A stretch of DNA of 64,000 bases, from positions 62,001 to 126,000 of the forward strand of contig CANMDF010000003.1 in NCBI GenBank assembly GCA_947496605.1, written 5' to 3'. Below the pieces are notes generated by a model. It was given only the letters and a program-made list of their open reading frames with translations, did no database searches and was not told the DNA's origin. The stretch is from an uncultured Paracoccaceae bacterium. Lineage in GTDB: Bacteria; Pseudomonadota; Alphaproteobacteria; Rhodobacterales; Rhodobacteraceae. Below are positions 57,097 through 64,000 of this stretch, one piece after another. Both the position numbers and the translations under genes were made by a program. Position 1 is the first letter of the stretch, and each line of letters starts with the position of its first letter.

Positions 57097-57486
57097 TTAT
57101 GATGGGTTACCTAAGGTCTGCAGGATCGGACAATCGGGCCGATCATCGCCCGCACAATCGCGCACCAGAACTCTTAGCGTGTCACGCATCGTGCCCAGAT
57201 CCGCAATTTTGCTTTCAATCCGCGCCAAATGTTCCTCCGCAATCTGCCGCACGTCGGCACTGGCCCGACCCGTATCTTCCCACAATGCAAGCAGGTCGCG
57301 GCAGTCTTCTATCGAAAACCCCAAAGCACGTGCCCGCGCGAGAAAGGTCAGCTTGTGAATATCGCTAGCGATGAACGCGCGATAGCCATTGGCATCACGC
57401 CCGGGCTTCACTAACCCAATGTCTTCATAATACCGGATCGTTTTTGCAGGCAGGCCTGCTTGTGTCGCAGCTTCACCAATGTTCAT
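57097..57486 (-). CDS. cueR: Copper-responsive MerR regulator CueR
   Basis: A 129-residue MerR-family activator. The helix-turn-helix part reads [25 protein letters not shown], and the C-terminal metal loop has C111 and C119 in [14 protein letters not shown], the two-Cys layout of Cu(I) sensors. It should activate copA in response to copper. It lies just downstream of copA, overlapping it by 4 bases, an order in which the regulator is last. Confidence 0.93.
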   Translation of the reverse strand: MNIGEAATQAGLPAKTIRYYEDIGLVKPGRDANGYRAFIASDIHKLTFLARARALGFSIEDCRDLLALWEDTGRASADVRQIAEEHLARIESKIADLGTMRDTLRVLVRDCAGDDRPDCPILQTLGNPS

Positions 57487-59939
57487 GCCGCCACCTCTTG
57501 TTTAGGCGCGACCCAACGCAACCTTAGCGCATTTGACAGGACAAAGACACTCGACAAGGCCATCGCCCCCGCAGCCAACATGGGCGACAACAAAGGTCCG
57601 CCAAACAGGTAAAGCACACCCGCCGCGACAGGAATAAGGGCCGTGTTATAGGCAAAAGCCCAGAACAGGTTTTGCCGAATGTTTCGCATCGTCCGCTGCG
57701 AGATTTCAAAGGCGTTTGAAACACCCCTGATGTCGCCCGACATCAACACAACATCAGCACTTTCGATGGCCACATCTGTCCCTGTGCCAATCGCAATCCC
57801 AACATCAGCCGCCGCTAATGCAGGCGCGTCATTGATACCGTCACCAACAAAAGCGATCTTTTGTCCCGTCTTGGTCAGATCGTTGAGTGCGGCAACCTTA
57901 CCGTCAGGCAACACCTCGGCGATAACGGTCTCAATTCCCAGTCGACCGGCAATTGCGGCTGCGGTTTTTGCGTTATCGCCTGTGATCAAAGCTACATGCA
58001 GACCCATATTCTTAAGTGCAGCCAGTGCTGCCGGTGTCTCGGGTTTAACCGGATCAGATATGCCAATCAGTCCAACCAACCTGCCATCAATTGCCGCATA
58101 GAACGGCGTCTGGCCCGCTGCTGCAATCTGTGCGGCTTGCGCTGCAAAACCATCAATCGCGATACCCTCGCGGATTAACAGCCTGTCCGCACCCACCAAA
58201 ACCGCACGACCAGCTACTTGTCCTCTGACACCAAAACCAGCCTCGGCGCTAAAGGCGCTTGCGGGGCTCAGCATATACTCTTTCTGCGCGGCATAACGCA
58301 CAATCGCCTCGGCAATGGGATGTTCTGATAAGGTTTCAACGCTGCCCACAAGTCCAAGAACTTCACTCTCATCGGCCCCATCGACCAACAGGATCGACGT
58401 CACCTCTGGTCTTCCTTGTGTCAGTGTGCCGGTTTTATCGAACGCGACAATCTGGACGGATCGCAACCCCTGCAGCGCATCACCTTTGCGAAAAAGCACG
58501 CCCAGATCAGCGGCCCGTCCGGTACCGACCATGATCGACGTGGGCGTCGCCAAACCCATCGCACAGGGACAGGCCACAATAAGAACGGACACACCCGCGA
58601 CCAATGCAAAACTGAGTGCGGGGTCTGGGCCGAACGCCAACCACCCAATCACTGTCAGGGCTGCCAGCAACAGCACAACCGGCACAAACCAAAGTGTGAT
58701 CCTGTTCACCAAATCCTGAATAGGCAACTTGGCGCCTTGCGCGTCTTCAACCATGCGAATGATCTGGGCCAGCATTGTATCTGCGCCGACCTGCGTCACC
58801 CGAAACGTAAACGCGCCATTTCCGTTCACAGTACCGCCAGTGACGCTATCGCCGCTAGTCTTCTCAACAGCAATCGGCTCGCCTGTGATCATGCTTTCGT
58901 CCACGAAGGACGTGCCCTCAACCAGCAGACCATCCACTGCAATTTTCTCGCCCGGACGCACCCGCAGCACATCGCCCACGGCAATCTCAGCAATCGGCAC
59001 GTCGACCGTTTCATCACCGCGCATAACGCTGGCGGTTTGCGGCTGTAACCCGACAAGCCTGCGAATGGCCTCACCGGTTTTGCCCTTAGCGCGTGCTTCT
59101 AGAAAGCGTCCCAACAGAACCAGCGTCACAATGACGGCGGCCGCTTCAAAATAGACGGCGCGGCTGTTGGCGGGCAGCCATGATGGCAAAAACGTCGCAA
59201 CGGTCGAAAACCCCCAAGCGGCCCCGGTCCCGATAGCGACCAGCGCATTCATGTCTGGTGCTCCTTTGAATAACGCAGGCAGACCTTGTTTAAAGAAGAG
59301 ACGGCCCGGCCAAGCCAAGACGAGGGTCACGACCACAAACTGGAACACCCAACTGGCCTGAATTCCAATATAGCGATGCACCAGATCATGGACGCCGGGG
59401 ATAAAATGGCTGCCCATCTCAATGGCAAAGACGGGTGCTGTCAAAATAGCAGCAATTGTCAGCTGTTGGCGCAACGCCACCAACTGGGCGTCCTTTTGAT
59501 CTTCGTTTGGAATACCCGTCTCGTGAGGCTTCGAAGGATACCCCGCATCCGTCGTAACCTTCGCAAGTGACTGCGGTGAAGCGGTTCCGGCCAAATATTT
59601 TACAGTCGCAGTTTCAGCCGCCAAATTGACCGTCGCCTCGGTCACTGAAGGGACAGCGGTCAGCGCGTTCTCAACCCGGCCAACGCATGACCCACAATGC
59701 ATCCCTTCGATATCAAGGATGGTCTGCGCAATCACGGTCGGATAGCCAGCAGCCGCAAGAGCATCTGTAATCATGTCAGGGGTTGCCGGATCGGCGAATG
59801 AAATCTTCGCCGTTTCTGATGCAAGATTAACGGCGACGTCGGATACACCGTCAACCGCGCGCAACGCCTTGTCGGCCCGCGCAACGCAGGATCCACAAGA
59901 TAACTTGGTGATTTGTAGTGTCAGTGACGTCTCAGCCAT
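57483..59939 (-). CDS. copA: Copper-exporting P1B-type ATPase
   Basis: An 818-residue Cu(I) pump in the inner membrane. Two N-terminal heavy-metal-binding domains each carry a CGSC motif (C15-C18 and C82-C85; the usual form is CxxC). The membrane part has the CPC ion-binding motif ([13 protein letters not shown]457-P-C459), and the phosphorylation site is DKTGTLTQG (D501). The HP motif ([10 protein letters not shown]) and [10 protein letters not shown] hinge are conserved. It removes copper from the cytoplasm. It is followed by cueR, which shares 4 bases. Confidence 0.96.
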   Translation of the reverse strand: MAETSLTLQITKLSCGSCVARADKALRAVDGVSDVAVNLASETAKISFADPATPDMITDALAAAGYPTVIAQTILDIEGMHCGSCVGRVENALTAVPSVTEATVNLAAETATVKYLAGTASPQSLAKVTTDAGYPSKPHETGIPNEDQKDAQLVALRQQLTIAAILTAPVFAIEMGSHFIPGVHDLVHRYIGIQASWVFQFVVVTLVLAWPGRLFFKQGLPALFKGAPDMNALVAIGTGAAWGFSTVATFLPSWLPANSRAVYFEAAAVIVTLVLLGRFLEARAKGKTGEAIRRLVGLQPQTASVMRGDETVDVPIAEIAVGDVLRVRPGEKIAVDGLLVEGTSFVDESMITGEPIAVEKTSGDSVTGGTVNGNGAFTFRVTQVGADTMLAQIIRMVEDAQGAKLPIQDLVNRITLWFVPVVLLLAALTVIGWLAFGPDPALSFALVAGVSVLIVACPCAMGLATPTSIMVGTGRAADLGVLFRKGDALQGLRSVQIVAFDKTGTLTQGRPEVTSILLVDGADESEVLGLVGSVETLSEHPIAEAIVRYAAQKEYMLSPASAFSAEAGFGVRGQVAGRAVLVGADRLLIREGIAIDGFAAQAAQIAAAGQTPFYAAIDGRLVGLIGISDPVKPETPAALAALKNMGLHVALITGDNAKTAAAIAGRLGIETVIAEVLPDGKVAALNDLTKTGQKIAFVGDGINDAPALAAADVGIAIGTGTDVAIESADVVLMSGDIRGVSNAFEISQRTMRNIRQNLFWAFAYNTALIPVAAGVLYLFGGPLLSPMLAAGAMALSSVFVLSNALRLRWVAPKQEVAA

Positions 59940-60009
59940 GCGCGTTTCCCCATCGGTACACGCCTTACATAGGCCTTCCCGTCACTGGAAGGTCAAGTCT
60001 TGTTGAAAT

Positions 60010-60729
60010 TTACCCACCGTCGCGTGCAGACGCGACATAGCCTTGCAGGTCGGACAATGGCACGGCACCCGGGATAAGCGCATCACCGATGACAAATGCG
60101 GGCGTTCCCGTGAACCCCAAAGTCTGTGCGAGTTGTTGCGACGTCTCAATATGCGCGTTGACCTCTTCGCTTTGCATATCGGCGACTAACTGATCGACGT
60201 CCAGATCAACGGACCGGGCCAAGGACAATACCGATGCCTCGGTTGCCCGACCGCGCATCTCCATCAGTCCCCAATGCATTTCTTCGTATTTGCCCTGTGC
60301 ACGCGCCGCCAAAGCAGCCCGCGCTGCAAAAACCGAATCCTCACTTAGGATTGGCCACTCCCGGTAGACCACACGGACATCGTCGTCGTCGGCAAGCAGG
60401 GCTTTGACATTCCCTGCCGCGCGTTTGCAGTAAGGACAGTTATAGTCAAAAAACTCGACAATCACCGCGCTGCCGTCGGCATTACCAACAAACGGCGCAT
60501 TCGGGTCGCTTTCCAAGAACTCACGCTGACGCAGCAGGGCTTCGGCTTGGGCAACAGCCTGCGCTTGGTTGCGTTGCTCTTCGAGAATGGCAAGCGCTTC
60601 CATAATGATTTGAGGGTTCTCTAAGATCGCTTCAAGTGCGAGTTGTTTGACATCATCGTCAGACATTTCCTGTGCGGACGCGGTGAAAGGCAGCAAACAG
60701 ATGAGGGCCGCAGCCAAGAATTTGCGCAT
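60010..60729 (-). CDS. DsbA-family thiol oxidoreductase
   Basis: A 239-residue periplasmic thioredoxin-fold protein. The signal peptide (MRKFLAAALICLLPFTASAQ) is cut near residue 20. After a helical N-terminal extension rich in Glu and Gln, the active site CPYC is at residues 98-101 (FFDYNCPYCKRAAG). The cis-Pro region reads GFTGTPAFVIGDALIPGAV. It likely forms or isomerises disulfides in exported proteins. The N-terminal extension is like that of Com1/ScsC-type proteins, which can trimerise. It lies downstream of nothing related and is divergent from the iron permease. Confidence 0.9.
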   Translation of the reverse strand: MRKFLAAALICLLPFTASAQEMSDDDVKQLALEAILENPQIIMEALAILEEQRNQAQAVAQAEALLRQREFLESDPNAPFVGNADGSAVIVEFFDYNCPYCKRAAGNVKALLADDDDVRVVYREWPILSEDSVFAARAALAARAQGKYEEMHWGLMEMRGRATEASVLSLARSVDLDVDQLVADMQSEEVNAHIETSQQLAQTLGFTGTPAFVIGDALIPGAVPLSDLQGYVASARDGG

Positions 60730-60893
60730 TGTTTGTCCAATCTTTCCGTCAACTTCTACCTAAACTTTATAAAAACACTTTGGTGGAAGGATGGCCACAC
60801 ACAACTCTGTAATGACTGCGACCCAAAGACGCGGGACCCTGCGCATGCGTTGGCCGCTTGCCCAGCGCACCCGCTTTCGATTAGGTGCATGCC

Positions 60894-62552
60894 ATGGAGC
60901 AACCACGACCCATCCAAAAACCACGCAAATCTGCTTTGACCAGAGGGTTCAAAGCTGTTGCGATATTTGTGATGGCCGTCTGCGTTGTGCCCTATCTGGG
61001 CGTCGTGGCGGCAGCTTTTTCAGGGTCCTTCGATACGCTCAGTCACTTGGCCGAAACCGTTCTGGCGCGCTATACGCTGACCACGCTGATCCTTGTGTCG
61101 CTTGTTATGCTAGGCAGTGCATTTATCGGGGCGGGCGCTGCATGGTTGGTGACAATGACCGATTTTCCCGGACGACGCTGGATGGAAATCGCGCTGGCAC
61201 TGCCGCTGGCTTTTCCTGCTTATGTTCTGGCTTATGGCTATACCCACGTCCTTGATCATCCCGGTATCGTGCAAACTTTGCTACGTGACCTGACCGGGTG
61301 GGGGCCGCGCGATTATTGGTTCCCCGAGATCAGGTCTTTGGGCGGTGCTGCAATGATGCTGACGCTGGTACTTTATCCTTACGTCTATCTGCTCGCACGT
61401 GCTGCCTTTGCGGCGCAAGGGGCCAGTACATTCCTTGCCGCGCGGGTTCTGGGACGCTCTCCATTTGCAGCTTTCATGCATGTGTCCTTGCCTATGGCGC
61501 GACCCGCAATCGCCTCGGGCGTCATGCTGGTCGCAATGGAAACAATCGCCGATTTCGGCACTGTTGCTTACTTCGGCGTGCAGACGTTTGCGGTTGGCAT
61601 TTACACCAGCTGGTTCACTTTGGCGGACCGAGCCGCTGCCGCGCAACTGGCGCTAGGGCTGCTTAGTTTTGCATTGCTGCTGGTGATGTTGGAACGCGCC
61701 AGCCGCGGGAATGCAAAATATGCCAACGGGCGTCGCAACGCGCCACTGCAACGGCTCAAGCTAACGCCGGGGCAAAAAATCGGTGCAGCACTCTTTTGCC
61801 TAACCCCTATTTTATTGGGTGTGGTCCTGCCAGTTGTCGCACTCAGTGTGATGGCCTTGGGATCAGAACAAGATTTGCTCAGCCCCCGCTACCTTGGGTT
61901 CATCCGCAATTCACTGATGTTAGCGACAATCGCGGCCGTACTTACTGTGATCGCCGCATTGATCCTAGGCACATTGCACCGCGTCAGCACCAGCCCTTTG
62001 ACCGGGACCTCGCTATATCTGGCGCGGATCGGATATGCAGTCCCCGGCGGTGTGATTGCGGTCGGCCTGTTAGTGCCGTTCGCAGCGTTCGATAATGCAC
62101 TTGATGCGTGGATGCGGGCGACGTTTGATATCTCTACCGGGCTGTTGTTCACGGGGTCAATCTGGCTATTGATCTCGGCTTATCTCATCCGTTTTCTGGC
62201 CGCAGCCATTGGCGCCTATGAAGGAGGCATCGCCTCAGTCGCGCCCAACATGGACGCCGCCGCCCGCACATTAGGTCAAGACATGCCGGGGCTGGTACGG
62301 CGGATACATATGCCCTTGTTGAGTACCAGTTTGCTGACGGCCGGATTGATTGTCTTCGTTGATGTGATGAAAGAATTACCCGCGACACTGATCATGCGCC
62401 CTTTCAACTATGACACACTTGCGGTGCAAGCTTACCGGCTGGCGTCCGACGAACGCCTCGAAGGGGCCGCTGTGCCCAGTCTTGTTATCGCCGCCATCGG
62501 GTTGATTCCGGTGATTCTACTGTGCCGCAAGATCGGAACTGGACGAGCTTAG
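60894..62552 (+). CDS. Fused iron(III) ABC permease, FbpB-like
   Basis: A 552-residue inner-membrane permease with two copies of the binding-protein-dependent transport domain, about 11-12 helices. The first EAA-like loop reads AARVLGRSPFAAFMHVSLPMARPAIASG and the second AARTLGQDMPGLVRRIHMPLLSTSLLTAG, key residues quoted here only in part, both contacting the ATPase. This fused layout is that of Fe3+ importers (FbpB, HitB, AfuB). ATPase and binding-protein genes are not adjacent in the window. The start is the ATG at 60894; a GTG three codons earlier is possible. No iron-box sequence was recognised upstream. Confidence 0.88.
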   Translation: MEQPRPIQKPRKSALTRGFKAVAIFVMAVCVVPYLGVVAAAFSGSFDTLSHLAETVLARYTLTTLILVSLVMLGSAFIGAGAAWLVTMTDFPGRRWMEIALALPLAFPAYVLAYGYTHVLDHPGIVQTLLRDLTGWGPRDYWFPEIRSLGGAAMMLTLVLYPYVYLLARAAFAAQGASTFLAARVLGRSPFAAFMHVSLPMARPAIASGVMLVAMETIADFGTVAYFGVQTFAVGIYTSWFTLADRAAAAQLALGLLSFALLLVMLERASRGNAKYANGRRNAPLQRLKLTPGQKIGAALFCLTPILLGVVLPVVALSVMALGSEQDLLSPRYLGFIRNSLMLATIAAVLTVIAALILGTLHRVSTSPLTGTSLYLARIGYAVPGGVIAVGLLVPFAAFDNALDAWMRATFDISTGLLFTGSIWLLISAYLIRFLAAAIGAYEGGIASVAPNMDAAARTLGQDMPGLVRRIHMPLLSTSLLTAGLIVFVDVMKELPATLIMRPFNYDTLAVQAYRLASDERLEGAAVPSLVIAAIGLIPVILLCRKIGTGRA

Positions 62553-62554
62553 GG

Positions 62555-63340
62555 CTATTTACCCTTCCAGACAGGATCACGCTTTTCTGCAAAGGCGCGG
62601 GCACCTTCCAGTTGGTCTTCTGAATTATATAAAGTCTCAACCGTTGCGAGCTGGCTTTTGGTAATCCGGTTCATCGCGTCTTGGAACTTCATGTCCTCCG
62701 CCTCACGCACCACTTCCTTAAGTGCTGCATAAACCAGCGGCGGGCCTGATGCGATCAAAGCGGCCATTTTGCGTGCCTCATCCATCAACTGATCGCCGGG
62801 TAGAACACGGTTGATCAACCCCCAGCGCGCAGCCTCTTGTGCATCTATCCAGCGCCCCGTCAGCAACATTTCCATCGCAATGTGGTAAGGAATGCGCTTA
62901 GGCAATTTGACCGACGCCGCATCCGCAACCGTTCCCGACCGAATTTCCGGCAAGGCAAAGCTAGCGTGTTCTGCAGCCAGCAAAATGTCCCCTGACAAAG
63001 CCAACTCAAGCCCACCTCCGCAGCATATACCGTTAATCGCCATGATCACCGGCTTGTTCATGCGTGGCAGTTCTTGCAGGCCACCAAAGCCACCCACGCC
63101 GTAATCGCCATCAACCGCATCACCATCAGCTGCTGCTTTCAGATCCCACCCGGGGCAAAAGAACTTGTCACCTGCACCCGTGACAATGGCGACCCGCATT
63201 TCCGGATCATCACGAAAGTCAGCAAAAACCTGCCCCATGATCCGACTTGTCGCCAGATCGATTGCATTGGCTTTGGGGCGATCCAACGTCACCTCAAGCA
63301 CATGGCCGTCGCGTCTGGTTTTGATAGGGCCATCAGTCAT
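62555..63340 (-). CDS. Enoyl-CoA hydratase family protein, CaiD-like
   Basis: A 261-residue crotonase-fold protein. The oxyanion hole segments are ATSRIM... GDKFFCPGWDLKAAADG and NGICCGGGLELALSGD, and the catalytic acidic residue is probably in PEIRSGTVADAAS. The ending VWKGK is as in carnitinyl-CoA dehydratase (CaiD), which is the closest relative recalled, though a general enoyl-CoA hydratase is possible. The start is the ATG at 63338-63340; a longer frame to 63376 is less likely. It overlaps the acyl-CoA synthetase stop by 8 bases, so they are co-transcribed. Confidence 0.83.
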   Translation of the reverse strand: MTDGPIKTRRDGHVLEVTLDRPKANAIDLATSRIMGQVFADFRDDPEMRVAIVTGAGDKFFCPGWDLKAAADGDAVDGDYGVGGFGGLQELPRMNKPVIMAINGICCGGGLELALSGDILLAAEHASFALPEIRSGTVADAASVKLPKRIPYHIAMEMLLTGRWIDAQEAARWGLINRVLPGDQLMDEARKMAALIASGPPLVYAALKEVVREAEDMKFQDAMNRITKSQLATVETLYNSEDQLEGARAFAEKRDPVWKGK

Positions 63341-64000
63341 GGCGTTCTCCTGTTGTGATAAGGGCGTCGGCTGCAACAGCCCACGCAGGGCCGCACATCA
63401 GCGGGTTGATTTCAACTTCAAAGGGCGTTTCTTGGCCAACATAGGATTGGACGGCTTGGACGGCGCCTACGATAGCATCTTTATCAACCGGATAGGCCCC
63501 CCGATACCCATCGAGCAAGGGCGCAATACGCAACTTTGCCAATCCATCCAACACCTGTTGTCGATCAACAGGTAAGACCATGCTCACACTGTCTTCTAAA
63601 ATCTCGGTTAGTGTACCTCCGGCAGCAAGCGTCAAAACATAGCCATGTGCAGGGTCAAGAACCACACCGATCAAAAGCTCGACAATTGGTTCGGCGATCA
63701 TCTCTTCAAGCAAGAATTGTTTGGCTGGCATGGCTTGCGCGGCGGCAAGGAGCGCAACGTCGTCCTCAATTCCGACAACAACAGCCCCTGCTTCGGTCTT
63801 GTGGGCAATCCCTTCGCCTTTGAGGACTAGTGGGTAGCCTATGTTCTGGCCCGCGATAGACAGGTCTTCAATATCCGAAACACGAACAGATTTCGGGACA
63901 TCAACACCCTGTCGGGCCAGCACTCCTTTCGCCTCGACCTCAGACAGTACCTGTCCTGCGGATAATGGGGGTGGGACAAAGACCAGAGGTTTGCCGCCGG
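63333..64000 (-). CDS. Acyl-CoA synthetase (ADP-forming), C-terminal part
   Basis: The C-terminal ATP-grasp part of an acetate/acyl-CoA ligase, about 222 codons, cut off by the window end. The frame is open to the last base. It reads LSEVEAKGVLARQGVDVP then PLVLKGEGIAHKTEAGAVVVG, the ATP-grasp signatures, and EEMIAEPIVELLIGVVLDP. The large N-terminal CoA-binding domain is expected upstream. The following CaiD-like gene suggests carnitine or acyl-CoA metabolism. Confidence 0.88.
   Translation of the reverse strand, partial: GGKPLVFVPPPLSAGQVLSEVEAKGVLARQGVDVPKSVRVSDIEDLSIAGQNIGYPLVLKGEGIAHKTEAGAVVVGIEDDVALLAAAQAMPAKQFLLEEMIAEPIVELLIGVVLDPAHGYVLTLAAGGTLTEILEDSVSMVLPVDRQQVLDGLAKLRIAPLLDGYRGAYPVDKDAIVGAVQAVQSYVGQETPFEVEINPLMCGPAWAVAADALITTGERHD

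Noticed and set aside
60791..61255. 154-codon plus-strand frame before and into the iron permease
   Set aside because: It is out of frame with the permease over most of its length and shows no membrane segment or motif; only its start codon context looks good.

Overview
The window looks like a chromosomal core segment of a marine alphaproteobacterium of the Rhodobacterales / Roseobacter group (Loktanella, Octadecabacter and Yoonia-like genera are plausible). Grounds: protein families typical of that group (short HPr kinase next to ChvG/ChvI, methylsuccinyl-CoA dehydrogenase, DUF6473, COQ9, HIG1-type small protein, DUF1491) and the order rpoZ-rsh-DUF2062-pdxJ-Dabb-acpS-lepB-rnc-era. No phage, transposase, CRISPR array or rRNA was seen. 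One tRNA (Trp, CCA anticodon) is present.

Region 1-20 kb, mostly minus strand: the tuf - tRNA-Trp - secE - nusG - rplK - rplA - rplJ - rplL - rpoB - rpoC supercluster, normally compact. Here it is stretched over about 20 kb by unrelated genes: an MFS transporter, a DUF374 acyltransferase, a sulfotransferase-like gene, a cytochrome b561/Rieske-like pair, an LtaS/MdoB-like sulfatase-fold enzyme, a GGDEF-EAL protein and a DUF1963 protein. Many junctions carry intrinsic terminators. A REP-like palindrome lies at both ends of the cluster.

Region 20-30 kb: parC, an SH3b-domain exported protein, an SDR, a HIG1-like membrane protein, a PduO-type cobalamin adenosyltransferase, etfBA, a DUF6473 protein, 3-hydroxybutyryl-CoA dehydrogenase (hbd) and a small cysteine-rich secreted protein. 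ETF and Hbd, with mcd at 38 kb, fit acyl-CoA / ethylmalonyl-CoA carbon metabolism.

Region 29.6-37 kb: a regulatory operon chvI-chvG-hprK-rapZ-EIIA(Man)-HPr (minus), followed by an acyltransferase gene and divergent from pckA. It couples an envelope two-component system and an incomplete regulatory PTS to gluconeogenesis. A tandem 15-bp repeat lies in the chvI/pckA gap.

Region 37-50 kb: a DUF3859 protein, a TauE/SafE permease, mcd, an extended SDR, then recO and the long rpoZ-to-DUF1491 housekeeping operon (stringent response, pyridoxine, acyl-carrier protein activation, signal peptidase, RNase III, Era), then folK.

Region 50-64 kb: an NYN-domain protein, ispH, DUF3429, a methyltransferase, rnhA, an alpha/beta hydrolase and an RraA-like protein (plus). 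Then a quinone oxidoreductase and COQ9 (minus), rpsU (plus), cueR-copA and a DsbA-like oxidoreductase (minus), an FbpB-like fused iron permease (plus), a CaiD-like crotonase and a truncated ADP-forming acyl-CoA synthetase (minus). Product calls rest on reading the translated sequences and recalling family motifs; no database search was run.
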